NCBI GenBank assembly: GCA_045579045.1
Contig: JAZNLL010000120.1
Location: 1-64,000 of the forward strand
Direction of reading: 5' to 3'
Source of the DNA: Avoscillospira sp045579045
GTDB lineage: Bacteria > Bacillota > Clostridia > Oscillospirales > Oscillospiraceae
Length of the DNA: 64,000 bases
The notes beneath the pieces were generated by a model. It made no database searches. It saw nothing but the letters and a program-made list of their open reading frames with translations, and was not told the origin of the DNA. Of this stretch, positions 34,243 through 43,700 are shown one piece after another. Every line of letters begins with the position of its first letter. Positions within the stretch are counted from its first letter, which is position 1. A program made the position numbers and the translations under genes.

Positions 34243-34291
34243 GAGATATATGAAATTAGGTATCGTAGTAAATACCCAAGTTTCATATCTC
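34243..34291. other. Probable left attachment site of the integrative element
   Basis: A nested inverted repeat lies over the first codons of the remnant gene: GAGATAT...GAAA/TTTCATATCTC outside, and GGTAT-cgtagtaa-ATACC (34259-34276) inside. Two inverted 5-base arms around an 8-base spacer is the usual layout of a tyrosine recombinase core site. Everything to the right is mobile-element sequence. The exact crossover and the matching right site cannot be seen in this window. Confidence 0.5.
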
Positions 34292-34303
34292 AATATATCC
34301 TGA
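34250..34303 (+). pseudogene. Interrupted 5' end of a DsrE-like gene
   Basis: Behind a good promoter and AAAAGGAG, an ATG opens a frame MKLGIVVNTQVSYLNIS that stops after 17 codons. The first nine residues match how DsrE/DsrF-family sulfur-relay-like proteins begin (MKLGIV-N-T, normally followed by a PETVWNAFRFA-like stretch). The rest is missing here. The best explanation is that the element inserted within the first codons and pushed the remaining gene to its far end. The family call rests on a short match. Confidence 0.5.
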
Positions 34304-34493
34304 TATTTCCCAATAATTCTCCAATTTCAAAACTTTTCAACCACATAATTCCATGTACTTTTATATAGTTTCATGGATGTTTGGTGCGGAGTTGGTGCGG
34401 AACGGGTTTTCTAAACAGTAATTTGCGTGAGTCAACACGACCCCCTCCCCTTTGCAAACAATTTAGAAAATGGCAGTACCATCACAACCGGAT

Positions 34494-34530
34494 AAAACCA
34501 CGACTTCATCACAGGTCGTGGTTTTGTTTT
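34494..34530 (+). terminator. First terminator at the left end of the element
   Basis: Stem AAAACCACGAC/GTCGTGGTTTT followed by GTTTTGCCCAAAAT. A second, similar terminator ending in the same GCCCAAAAT sequence follows about 140 bases later. The span 34304-34493 holds no gene that I can support. Confidence 0.85.
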
Positions 34531-34630
34531 GCCCAAAATGATTCGGTCTTTCACAGCAACCCCTGCTGTAATTGCCACTTTCTATTTCTATATATTCAAG
34601 CCGTAACATCCCCAGATATTTCCAACCTGT

Positions 34631-34667
34631 AAAAAACACGACTCTTCACTGAGCCGTGTTTTTGTTT
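34631..34667 (+). terminator. Second terminator at the left end of the element
   Basis: Stem AAAAACACGACTC/GAGCCGTGTTTTT with one mismatch, followed by GTTTGCCCAAAAT. With the first it insulates the conjugation operon from the host promoter. Confidence 0.8.
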
Positions 34668-34696
34668 GCCCAAAATCAAGAAACAGGAGGTGTGAA

Positions 34697-34771
34697 ATGC
34701 CCAAAAGGAAAAACTTCGCAGCAGAATTGGTGCGCTGCACACTGCTGCACCGGCTGAGGGTTCCACCCTAA
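34697..34771 (+). CDS. Small leader-like peptide, 24 residues
   Basis: AGGAGGTGTGAA leads into ATG and a 25-codon frame (MPKRKNFAAELVRCTLLHRL and four more residues, then TAA). It is basic, with leucines and prolines, and matches nothing I know. The ribosome site is one of the best in the region. It lies between the second terminator and a GGCCGC/GCGGCC hairpin (about 34773-34790), ahead of the first large gene of the element, so it may be a regulatory leader peptide. Confidence 0.45.
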   Translation: MPKRKNFAAELVRCTLLHRLRVPP

Positions 34772-34817
34772 CGGCCGCAACCAGCGGCCAACATACTATT
34801 TAGAAAGGAGTACGATC

Positions 34818-35387
34818 ATGTACGAAAGTTATCAGGATCATCCCCGGGAAAAGAAATCCCATCTTGGCATCGTCCTCATGAGCATTGCAGCTCTGGCCAT
34901 CGCCATCCTCGCTACCGTCTTCACCGCAAAAAGTTTTTCCGGTGATCCGTCTGAAGCAGATCCCTCTGCAACCGTCAGCAGTGGGATCGTCTTCGATGCG
35001 GCAGCAGAAGAAGGCGGTTGGGATCAGCTCTCCCAAGAGGAGATCGAAGCAAGTCTCAATCAAAAAGTTGCGGAAGGGATGATCAACATCTCCATGAACA
35101 CCGCTCCTGTCTTTGCAGACGGTACTGCAGAAGGAAACATCATGGTGGTCAATGAGACCATCAACAACTATCCGCAGAAGGTGGAGATCATCCGCAACGA
35201 CACGGAAGAAGTCATCTATTCTTCCAACGCGATCCCCGTGGGCAGCAAGATCGAACACGCGGCCCTGGATGTGGAGCTGGAAGCCGGCAAATACGAATGC
35301 ACGGCCCTGTTCCACAACCTGCATCCGGAAACCGGTGCCATTCTCGGCACGGCGGGTGCTCTGATCACCATCACCATTCAAAACTAA
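34818..35387 (+). CDS. Membrane-anchored element protein
   Basis: A 189-residue protein that I do not recognise by name. One hydrophobic segment (residues about 16-37, LGIVLMSIAALAIAILATVF) follows a charged cytoplasmic N-terminus; the remainder should lie outside the cell. Its outer part, after an acidic linker, is a beta-rich module: NNYPQKVEIIRNDTEEVIYS, then LEAGKYECTALFHNL and TITIQN. A similar module ends the SLH protein downstream. GAAAGGAG stands 8 bases before ATG. It is the first large gene of the conjugation region. Confidence 0.75.
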   Translation: MYESYQDHPREKKSHLGIVLMSIAALAIAILATVFTAKSFSGDPSEADPSATVSSGIVFDAAAEEGGWDQLSQEEIEASLNQKVAEGMINISMNTAPVFADGTAEGNIMVVNETINNYPQKVEIIRNDTEEVIYSSNAIPVGSKIEHAALDVELEAGKYECTALFHNLHPETGAILGTAGALITITIQN

Positions 35388-35421
35388 AATACAACTACTA
35401 TATGATAAGGAGTAATTACCT

Positions 35422-36051
35422 ATGAAGAAAAATTTCCGTAAAGTCCTCGCCCTGACCCTTGCCCTGTGCATGGTTTTTTCCTTTTCTGTCTTCGCATCTG
35501 CCGCAAGCAATGAGGCAACAGCCAGTGGCGGCACCGCAACCTCTTCCGTAAACCTGTCCTCCACCGATGACGGCACTCTGGGCGGCGATCCCGCTGCCAC
35601 CAGAATGTCTGTTACCGTTCCCACCGTCCTTCCCATTGCTGTCGGTCCCGATGGCACTGTGACCGTGGCAACCGATGCTGTCATCATCAACAATTCCTTC
35701 GGTGCCGTTATGGTCGATTCCGTTGACATCGAAGCCGGTGATAAGTGGCGTCTGACTGCTTTCGGTGACAAGTCCACTCTGGCCGGTGAGCAGGTTGACA
35801 GCAACCAGCTGGGCTTCGCTCTGACTCTGGGCGGCGGCGAGCAGCTTGCCACCGATGCTTCCAGCGATTTCCATCAGAACCTGATGGAGTACGCACAGGA
35901 CGGCTGCTACATGACCGGCGTGGGCGATCCCACCGGCAACACCATTTCCGTTGAATATGATGCCATTGTGACCGCCGTTTCCGAAGCCGTCACCAACACC
36001 AGCATCGCTTCCATTCTGTTTATCATCAGCTGGGACTACGTGCAGGTTTGA
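35422..36051 (+). CDS. Secreted protein with SVTVP-type beta module
   Basis: A 209-residue secreted protein. A signal peptide (MKKNFRKVLALTLALCMVFS, cleavage probably after SAA) is followed by a Ser/Thr-rich linker and a module from about residue 62: MSVTVPTVLPIAVGPDGTV, AVIINNSFGAVMVDSVDI, and a final IASILFIISWDY strand. The same module recurs in two proteins downstream. There is no sortase motif or transmembrane end, so how it is retained at the surface is unknown. AAGGAG precedes ATG. Confidence 0.75.
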   Translation: MKKNFRKVLALTLALCMVFSFSVFASAASNEATASGGTATSSVNLSSTDDGTLGGDPAATRMSVTVPTVLPIAVGPDGTVTVATDAVIINNSFGAVMVDSVDIEAGDKWRLTAFGDKSTLAGEQVDSNQLGFALTLGGGEQLATDASSDFHQNLMEYAQDGCYMTGVGDPTGNTISVEYDAIVTAVSEAVTNTSIASILFIISWDYVQV

Positions 36052-36068
36052 TCCGCAAGCTAACCAAC

Positions 36069-36096
36069 AGGACGGGCATTCTTGCCCGTCCTCTTT
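36069..36096 (+). terminator. Hairpin after the first SVTVP-module gene
   Basis: Stem AGGACGGGCA/TGCCCGTCCT with a 4-base loop, followed by CTTTCTTT. Probably a partial terminator within the surface-protein operon. Confidence 0.7.
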
Positions 36097-36118
36097 CTTT
36101 CCATGAGGAGGTTTCACA

Positions 36119-37492
36119 ATGAAGTATAAACGCATCCTCGCGTTGGTTCTCGTCTTCGTCACCGTATTTACCCTGACTGTTTCGGCTTCTGCAGCAGAAA
36201 CAACCGCACGGAAAGCCACAGATTTTTCTGACTTTGACACCAGAGCATGGTATGCAAAGGCTGTGTCTGCCGCAGTGGACAATGGACTGCTGCAGGGCAA
36301 GTCTGCACGGATCCTCGATCCCGCCGGTGACCTGACCAGAGCCGAAATGGCTGCGGTCATCAACCGCAGCTTCGGTGCTTATAAAACCACCGATATTTCC
36401 AATTACAAAGATGTTCCCACCAACGCATGGTATTACAAAGATATCCAGAAAGCCGTTTGGATGGGCACCTATGAAGGCCGTTCCACTACAACGATGGATC
36501 CCGAAAGCAATATCAGCCGTCAGGAGATCATGACCGTTGTGGCAAGAGCCTTGCAGCTGGATCTGGACCGCTATTCCGCAACAGACCTTTCCAAATTCCC
36601 CGATTATAAAAAGATTTCTGCATGGGCACTGCCTTATGTGAAAGCCATGGTCGGTGCCGGGTACATTCAGGGCCGCGGCGATGGTCTGGCACCTCTTTCC
36701 AACATCACCCGTGCGGAGTTCGCACAGGTTTTCTACAACATCATTTCTCAGTACATTGTCAAGGAAGGCTCTTACAACGGAAGTCTGAAAGGCAATCTGC
36801 TGATCCGCACCGATGATGTCACGCTGAAAGATGCTGTCATCGAGGGCGACCTGATCATCGGCAACGGTGCGGCAGACGGAACAGTTACCCTGTCCAATGT
36901 CACCATCACCGGCCGCATGGTCGTCTGGGGCGGCGGCATCAAAGCTGTCTACTGTAACAACGGCACCGATGTGGAAGAGCTGATCGTCTGCCGTGTGGAC
37001 AACCCCGTAAAGGTCATTTTCGACCGGGATTCCACCCTAAAGGTCTATTCCGACATTGATGTAGAAATCACCGACCGGGCAGAAGCCTACCCGGAAACGG
37101 AAGTCATCTTCTATGAAGTGTCCGACCTGATCGAAGCACAAAAGGACCTCAACACCATTGTGGATGAAAACCAGATTCGGGTCACGGTTTCGGATCACAT
37201 CTATGCTGTGGTGGACAAAACCGAAGCTCACTGCGAGCTGAAAAATCACAGTGAAACCGATACCTACAAGCTTGACATTCTGAACACAGCAGGAAAGGCA
37301 GTGGCTGAAACAGTAGAACTGAAGCCGGAAAAGTCCGCTGACAGTGTCACATTGCTGGAGGCTCTGCCCTTTGGCAATCACGACTGCACTGCAGTCGTCA
37401 CCGCCATCCGAGACGGCAAGACCATTGGCACAGTGGAATTTGATGTCACGATCCATGTGGCATATCTTTGGGCAGAGGAGGTCTGGGAATGA
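36119..37492 (+). CDS. S-layer-homology (SLH) domain surface protein
   Basis: A 457-residue secreted protein. After a signal peptide (cleaved near VSASAAE) come three SLH repeats over about residues 35-225, which bind secondary cell-wall polymer: WYAKAVSAAVDNGLLQGKS with LTRAEMAAVINRS; WYYKDIQKAVWMGTYEGRS with ISRQEIMTVVARAL; WALPYVKAMVGAGYIQGRG with ITRAEFAQVFYNI. A repeat-like beta region follows (LKGNLLIRTDDVTLKDAVIE), and then a C-terminal module similar to that of the first gene of this block. It would hold an extracellular structure to the wall. AGGAGG is upstream. Its stop overlaps the next start. Confidence 0.9.
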   Translation: MKYKRILALVLVFVTVFTLTVSASAAETTARKATDFSDFDTRAWYAKAVSAAVDNGLLQGKSARILDPAGDLTRAEMAAVINRSFGAYKTTDISNYKDVPTNAWYYKDIQKAVWMGTYEGRSTTTMDPESNISRQEIMTVVARALQLDLDRYSATDLSKFPDYKKISAWALPYVKAMVGAGYIQGRGDGLAPLSNITRAEFAQVFYNIISQYIVKEGSYNGSLKGNLLIRTDDVTLKDAVIEGDLIIGNGAADGTVTLSNVTITGRMVVWGGGIKAVYCNNGTDVEELIVCRVDNPVKVIFDRDSTLKVYSDIDVEITDRAEAYPETEVIFYEVSDLIEAQKDLNTIVDENQIRVTVSDHIYAVVDKTEAHCELKNHSETDTYKLDILNTAGKAVAETVELKPEKSADSVTLLEALPFGNHDCTAVVTAIRDGKTIGTVEFDVTIHVAYLWAEEVWE

Positions 37493-38025
37493 AAAAAGCT
37501 TTGATCCTTCTTTTGGCCCTGGCCTTACTCATGACCTTTCCCGTTCCTGCATCCGCTGCTGAAGTCACAGAGGCCAAGGTGCCTGTCACCCTGACCGTGG
37601 TAAACACCGTCCATCCTATCTCCGTAACCGTTCCGGCATCCCTGCCGATTTCCATGGTGGATGGCTATGTTGTCACAGCCAACAATGCCGTCATTATCAA
37701 CCACGGAGAGTACGGAGCTGTCAAAGTGACCGCTGTGGATGTCCAGCCCGGTTCTTTCCAGATCGGCAACTACAATAACTTCTCCACCGGTGATAAGGTG
37801 ATCGCGCTGAGCATCAATGACTGTGTCACTGAGAAGGCAGGTCTCCTTGCCATTACCGAGGAGAGTTTCCCTGTGATCAATGCCGGCAAAGAACTGTCCA
37901 TTCGCTACAAGGCGAAGATCTCTACAGACAGTGCCGTTACCAATGTCAATGCGGCAACGGTCATCTTCACCATTGCGTCCACCGATCCTGTTGACACCAA
38001 CACCGATATTACAGAGGAGGGCTGA
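37489..38025 (+). CDS. Secreted protein with SVTVP-type beta module (second copy)
   Basis: A 178-residue secreted protein: signal peptide MKKALILLLALALLMTFPVP ending near ASAAE, then the shared module (ISVTVPASLPISMVDGYVV, AVIINHGEYGAVKVTAVDV) and an acidic tail. The ATG overlaps the SLH gene stop (ATGA) with AGGAGG upstream, so the true start is at 37489. It is closely coupled to the SLH protein and may form a wall-attached complex with it. Confidence 0.78.
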   Translation: MKKALILLLALALLMTFPVPASAAEVTEAKVPVTLTVVNTVHPISVTVPASLPISMVDGYVVTANNAVIINHGEYGAVKVTAVDVQPGSFQIGNYNNFSTGDKVIALSINDCVTEKAGLLAITEESFPVINAGKELSIRYKAKISTDSAVTNVNAATVIFTIASTDPVDTNTDITEEG

Positions 38026-38029
38026 TACG

Positions 38030-40267
38030 ATGAAAAATTTTAGACGAGTAACAGCTCTGCTGCTGGTTCTGTGTATGTGCCTATCCTTTGCCTCTGCGGC
38101 AGAGATCACAGAAGAACATTCCCACGGCATCGTATCTGAGGAAGAAAGCATTTCTTCCGGTATTCAGGAAGTCACTGTTTCCAGTACACAAGAAGCAGTA
38201 CCGCCCGTTGAGGCTGAAAACACCACTCCGCCGGAGGATACTGCTGAAACCGGTACAATCGAGGACGGAATCCTTCACGCAAATCTGATCGAAGACCCCA
38301 GCGGCGGCCGCATGACCTGGGAACTGGACAATGGTACTCTGTGGATCAGCGGTTACGGTCTGGTGAAACCGATCTCTTCGGCGGATGAACAGCCCTGGGC
38401 AGATGTCCGCACGGAGATCACCGATGTTCGCTTCCATTCCGATGCACAGCTGATCATTGAAAGCATTGCCTACTGGTTTGCAGGCTGCACCAATCTGGTC
38501 TATGCCGAAATTCCGGCCTATGCGTTCAGCTTTGGCGACTATGCCTTCCAAAACTGTGTCAGTCTGGAAGAATTGGGACTCTATCATGCGCAGGATCCTG
38601 TCATCACTGCGACGACCTTTGAGGGTATCGGCAGCGGTGACATCTTCGTGTATGTCAGCGGTCCTGAAGCATTGCAGGCAGTGCAACAGGCAAACTGGCA
38701 CGGACGCAGCATGGATGCCATGGATCTTTCGGAGTATCCCATTGCACTGTACGACGGTCCCTGCGGCATCAACGGCTGCAACTGCACCTCGTGTACCTAT
38801 TATTATGAGTACGATCAGTATGACGAATACTACCACTGGAAATATGCTGTCTGTACCAACTGCAGCGCCAATGAGTACCCCTACGGCGGCAGATGGGAGC
38901 ACACCTTTAATTCCAACGGTATTTGTACGATCTGCGGATATGAAGAATCCTATGCAGGATGCGACCACTCCCGCTCGTATTACGAATGGGAAGGCTGTAC
39001 CTACTATGAATACTGCTACTACTGTGATGAGTATTTGGGTTACGGTATCGAGCACGGCAGCTACTACTATGGTGATTGGGTCTATTATTCCACTTCTCAG
39101 CATCGTCGAACAAAAACCTGTTCGGACTGCGGAGAGAGCAGCTACACCTATGGCTACCACAGCACAACCACCAAGTACACTTATGTCAGCACAACGCAGC
39201 ATAGTGTCAGTAGTTATTGTGCTACATGCGACAGCACCGTAGGGTCTTCCAGCAATGCCTCCCACACATTCACCTATGGTACATGGGAGCAATATAATGC
39301 ATACCAGCACCGCAGAAGTATAAACTGTGCTCCATGCAATTATGGCAGCTATGAATACTATGCGCACAGCGATAGCAACGGCGACGGTAAATGCGACACC
39401 TGCTCTTATGGCATGAGCGTTTCTGTGACCTGGAATGCAGGAACCAACGGTGGTACCGTAAATGGTGCTGCCTCTGTGACCACCAGTGTTGCAACCGGTG
39501 CAGCTGCCACAGCCCCCAACTACACGCCCATCAAAACAGGTCACACCTTCAAGGGTTGGTACACGGCCAGTACCGGCGGTTCTCTATACAACACCGTGAC
39601 TGTTTCTGCCGCCCGTACTTTCTATGCTCAGTTCACACCGGCATCCTATACCATCACCTTTGACCCCGGTGAGGGCGAGCTGGAAACAACCACCAAGTCT
39701 GTCACCTATGGTGATACCTATGGAGAGCTTCCCGAACCCACCAGAGCCGGATACTCCTTCTTCGCATGGTTCACAGAGGAAGACGGCGGTACGCAGATCA
39801 CACCCGAAACTAAGGTAGACATTACCGCTGACCAGACCTTGTATGCATCCTGGATCAAATCAACCGTATTCTCTGTGACAGTTCCTGCCACACTGCCCAT
39901 CATCGTGGATCAATACGGTCAGGTGCATACTGTCCATGCATCCATCGTGAACAACTCATCCGGGGATGTAAAAGTCTCTTCCGTGTCTCTTTCGGCCATG
40001 AATGGCTGGACCATCGTCCCTTATGACACGGACATAGCCAGAGAGAAGGTAGATGCCGACCTCATCGGCTTCTCCATTCAGGATGCGCAGACCTTGACCA
40101 CAGGGGAGACAGAAAAGCTTTCTCTGCCCAATACATGGGAGATTGCAGAAAGCAGTTCCCTTGATCTGACTTATGATGCTGTTGTCTCCGCACTTTCTCA
40201 GCCCGTCTCTGATTTGGATGTACTTTCCGTCATCTTTATTTTAGAGTGGGCAGGCGAACCCAAGTAA
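38030..40267 (+). CDS. Large secreted multidomain surface protein
   Basis: A 745-residue secreted protein. After a signal peptide (cleaved near SFASA) and an acidic linker, residues about 90-230 contain a leucine-rich repeat segment of the BspA type (CTNLVYAEIPAYAF; DYAFQNCVSLEELGLYHA). A Cys/Tyr-rich stretch over about 245-470 has many CxxC pairs (CGINGCNCTSC, CTNCSA, CTICGY, CYYCDEY, CSDCGES). Two InlB-type repeats follow (GHTFKGWYTASTGG; GYSFFAWFTEEDGG), and the SVTVP module closes the protein. An adhesin role in mating or host contact is inferred. It starts at 38030 behind GAGGAGG. Confidence 0.85.
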   Translation: MKNFRRVTALLLVLCMCLSFASAAEITEEHSHGIVSEEESISSGIQEVTVSSTQEAVPPVEAENTTPPEDTAETGTIEDGILHANLIEDPSGGRMTWELDNGTLWISGYGLVKPISSADEQPWADVRTEITDVRFHSDAQLIIESIAYWFAGCTNLVYAEIPAYAFSFGDYAFQNCVSLEELGLYHAQDPVITATTFEGIGSGDIFVYVSGPEALQAVQQANWHGRSMDAMDLSEYPIALYDGPCGINGCNCTSCTYYYEYDQYDEYYHWKYAVCTNCSANEYPYGGRWEHTFNSNGICTICGYEESYAGCDHSRSYYEWEGCTYYEYCYYCDEYLGYGIEHGSYYYGDWVYYSTSQHRRTKTCSDCGESSYTYGYHSTTTKYTYVSTTQHSVSSYCATCDSTVGSSSNASHTFTYGTWEQYNAYQHRRSINCAPCNYGSYEYYAHSDSNGDGKCDTCSYGMSVSVTWNAGTNGGTVNGAASVTTSVATGAAATAPNYTPIKTGHTFKGWYTASTGGSLYNTVTVSAARTFYAQFTPASYTITFDPGEGELETTTKSVTYGDTYGELPEPTRAGYSFFAWFTEEDGGTQITPETKVDITADQTLYASWIKSTVFSVTVPATLPIIVDQYGQVHTVHASIVNNSSGDVKVSSVSLSAMNGWTIVPYDTDIAREKVDADLIGFSIQDAQTLTTGETEKLSLPNTWEIAESSSLDLTYDAVVSALSQPVSDLDVLSVIFILEWAGEPK

Positions 40268-40321
40268 CCCATCGGCAGAGGAAACCACTTCCTCTGCCAT
40301 TCCTATTCCTCAGGAGGTACC

Positions 40322-40666
40322 ATGAAAAAACTCTATCGCATTTATGTTCTCTGCTTGCTGACCATGCTTCTTGTCGGTATGTTCTGTTTCTCTGCGTCCG
40401 CCGTGGATGATATGTGGACCGTTGCCAGCAGAATCATCAAAGATGTCTACAGCAAGATCGCCGGTGTCAGCACCGTTCTGGCAGGCCTCATGTCTGCTGT
40501 GGCTGTCGTCGGCGCAAAGTTATCCAACAACCAACACAAAGTCGATCAGGCATGGGACTGGCTTCGCCGCATCTGGATCGCATGGGCCGTCATCAACGGC
40601 ATCGGTGCCTTCATTGCCTATGTCGTTCCTCTGTTCGACGGTCTGGCTACCATCGAAGTCGCCTGA
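40322..40666 (+). CDS. VirB2/TrbC-like pilin-type protein
   Basis: A 114-residue small membrane protein. A leader-like hydrophobic N-terminus (YVLCLLTMLLVGMFCFSASA) is followed by two hydrophobic segments (VSTVLAGLMSAVAVVG; IAWAVINGIGAFIAYVVPLF) separated by a basic loop. This size and layout, together with its place directly before the VirB6-like gene, fits the pilin-type subunit of Gram-positive conjugation systems. AGGAGG precedes ATG. The name is based on topology and position, not on a sequence signature. Confidence 0.65.
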   Translation: MKKLYRIYVLCLLTMLLVGMFCFSASAVDDMWTVASRIIKDVYSKIAGVSTVLAGLMSAVAVVGAKLSNNQHKVDQAWDWLRRIWIAWAVINGIGAFIAYVVPLFDGLATIEVA

Positions 40667-40702
40667 TGTTATACCATATCCGGCTGAAAGGAGGAAACTT
40701 TT

Positions 40703-43700
40703 TTGCTGGAACTGCTCTTTCAAGGCTTTCTGGAATGGACGTATGGACTCACGCTGGAAGCGTGGGAATACTTTTCCTCCGTTCTGCTGGATCTCATGAG
40801 CCTCGACTTTGCGTATCTACGCACCCATATGCCCATCATCGACACCATCATGGAGATCATGCTGGCTGTCGGATGGGCACTTTTAATTGGAAATCTCGTG
40901 TTTCAGGCTGTCAAAGGCATGGTCACCGGTCTGGGCTTCGAAGCAGAAGACCCCAAGCTGCTGTTCACCCGAACATTCGTCTTTGCCTTTTTGCTCCTTG
41001 CCAGTCCGCAGATCTGTCGGATCGGGCTGGATATAACATCCACAGTCATCGAACTGCTGGATATGCCGGATGCGGTCAACATCACCTTTGCTGATGAAGC
41101 ATCCTTCGGTGGGTTATCCGCCTCATGGCTGCTGGTGATCCTCTGCGGTATCATCGTCATGTTCCAGACCTTCAAGCTGATCATGGAGATGGCAGAACGC
41201 TACTTTGTTCTTGCCGTTCTGACGATCACGGCACCCCTGGCCTTCGGCATGGGCGGCAGCCGAAACACTTCTGATATATTCACAGGCTGGTGCCGAATGT
41301 TCGGCTCCATGCTCCTGCTTATGGCCTTGAATGTGGTCTTTATGAAAATGCTTCTGTCTGTACTTTCTTTTTACCCCAGCGGTCTGGATGTCCTTCCGTG
41401 GATGGTGTTGGTCATCACTGTTGTGAAAGTCGCCAAGAAAGCTGACAGCATCATATCCCGGATCGGTCTCAATCCTGCCATGACCGGTGACAGTCTTGGC
41501 AGAGGCGTTCCCGGGGCACTGGCTTATACCGTCATTCGTTCCATGGCCTCCAATGTTGCCAGAACCGTGGGCAAAGGCGGCAGAGGTGCTGCAGCCTCCG
41601 GCTCCGGCCGTCCCAACGCTCCCCGTACCGGCGGCCCATCCGGCTCCCGTGCAGGAGCAGCCACAAATACCTCATACATAAACACACAAAACAGTGCGTC
41701 ACAACAGACTTCCGTTCGGAACGGTTCTCCGCAGGAAAACAGTTCCCAACAAACTGCACAGCAAAACGCCAATACGCAGCAAAGTGCTTCCCAACATACC
41801 AACGCACAGAGCAGCAGCTCCACCGGCTCTGCGGCACAGGCCCTGCAGGCAAATACAAGGCATCATTCCAGCAGGAACACTTCCGTGCCTCATGGAACAA
41901 AGCACGCCCCAAGTCATGTCACGCCGCAATCCAACAAAGCTACCGCTGCATCGTCTAATTCCTCTGCGGTTCAATCTTCCAACACTCAAAATACGCAGTC
42001 TGTCCATACACCTCAGAACCAGACTACCAACATTCCCGCCGCTGTGGCTGCTGCAGTTCCTGCCGGAAGCGTTGTCCGTGGAGCAAGAAACCTGCCTGGA
42101 AAATCTTCCACTGGAGCAAAGCCTGTCCATGCTTTCCCTGCGGCAGCTTCTGCTCCCAAACAAGGTACAGCGAAAACACCTGCTCCCATCAACGGAACAA
42201 CGCACCTTGTATCCGGGAACACACAGTCTGCCCAGCAGAGCATCCAAAATCAGAATCAGCAGCACTCGCAGCAGGCAACATCTCAAAATGTAGCAATGGC
42301 CGCACCCGCACAGCAGGAATACCGCCCTGCTGTACACGCGGAACCTGTCATGCATTCCACAAATACACCTGCTTCTGTGGGTGTGCCAAAACCGGAAACG
42401 GGCACAACGCAGCCGAATTCCGGCATAGCAGGAAGCAAACCTGCCACAAATGTTCCCACAGCCCGTTCCACCGGTGTTACCCCCGGTATGGCAGGAACAC
42501 CGCAGGCCTCCATTGGTGGGCGATACACGCAACAGGAAACGCAGGCCGTTCGCTCCACAGATCGCAGTCAGTCTGCAAGCAGCACACAAACCAAGTTGTC
42601 TGCCTCCCAGCAGGAGCAGACTTCCGCACGGCAGTCTGAAATGCGTTCGACTAATCGGGAGCGTAGTCCTGCCCCGACACAAACTTCCCCTGCATCCGTT
42701 GGAACACATAACGGGACACAGCCCCATACCGCCGCACCTTCTCAGGCACCGGCTCAGAGCAAACCTACGGATATCCGTTCCACAAACAGGCAGCCTGCTT
42801 CCGCTACAACACCTGCTGAGGCTGTCCATGCCGGATCCGCCCCTGTGGTGCAAGCCGGAGCAAATACGACCATGCATTCCCAGAAGTCCGGCAATGTGAT
42901 GGCCAGTTCCTCGCCACAAACCAATGTTCAGGTAGAGCAGCGGTCCACGCAGCGGTCTACCGTACATTCTTCCGCATCTTCCCCACAACTCACAGGAAAT
43001 GCACCAACGGCACAGCAGGAACAGTCGGCAGCTCCCAAGGCAACAACTGTTCCGGGGACTGCACCGCAGACACCAAATGCGCGCCAGAACACAGAACTTC
43101 GTTCTTCACAGCGGCCGCCGGTATCAGCAAGTTCCCAACCCGTTCCCCCGTCCGGAGGAAAGAGCACACCTGCTTCGGCCAGACAAGCATCCACATCTGT
43201 TGGTTCTTCCCATGTAGAGCAGCGTGCCACGCAGCGTCCGGCAACATCGTCCACGCCACCGGCGACCGCAGGAAACGCACCTTCTTCCAACACCGCTCCA
43301 ACTCAGGTCTCCGCCGGAACACCTCAGCAAGGAGCACGGCAGAGCAGGAATGCCTCACCGATCACACCGGCCACTGTGGTAATAAGCGGAGACCACACCT
43401 CTCCGGCACGGCAGGAAAATCGGCCACCGGCATCTGCGGCAAAATCTTCGCCGCAAGTGAAACGCCCCGTCCCGGCACGGCAGGAATCCCCACGCACTGC
43501 AACAGGAAAGAAGGAACGACCAGCCCCACAGCACAACGGCATGGCAGGAACCGCGCCGCATTCCGTTCCGCAGCGAACACCCGAAATCCCCATCCGCACC
43601 ACGGCACAGCAGGAACAGGCTCCTTTCCCGAAAAAGACATTTATTCCGCTGTCCGGCAAGCAGCCTGAGTCTATCCCTTCCCATGTGGATCTGAAACAGG

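Noticed and set aside
34330..34428. Frame ending FGAELVRNGFSKQ, considered as the 3' end of an integrase
   Set aside because: It has no upstream coding continuity, no recombinase active-site motifs, and runs away from the presumed attachment site.
35422..35500. WxL or sortase-anchored protein as explanation for the SVTVP modules
   Set aside because: I see no WxL pairs, LPXTG motif or C-terminal hydrophobic segment in the three proteins.
38081..39544. A 487-codon antisense frame under the large surface protein
   Set aside because: It is the antisense of the Cys/Tyr-rich and InlB-type repeat gene, with no ribosome site.
41699..42988. Antisense and alternative frames within the VirB6-like tail
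   Set aside because: Low-complexity DNA leaves several frames open; only the plus frame continues from the recognised membrane domain.
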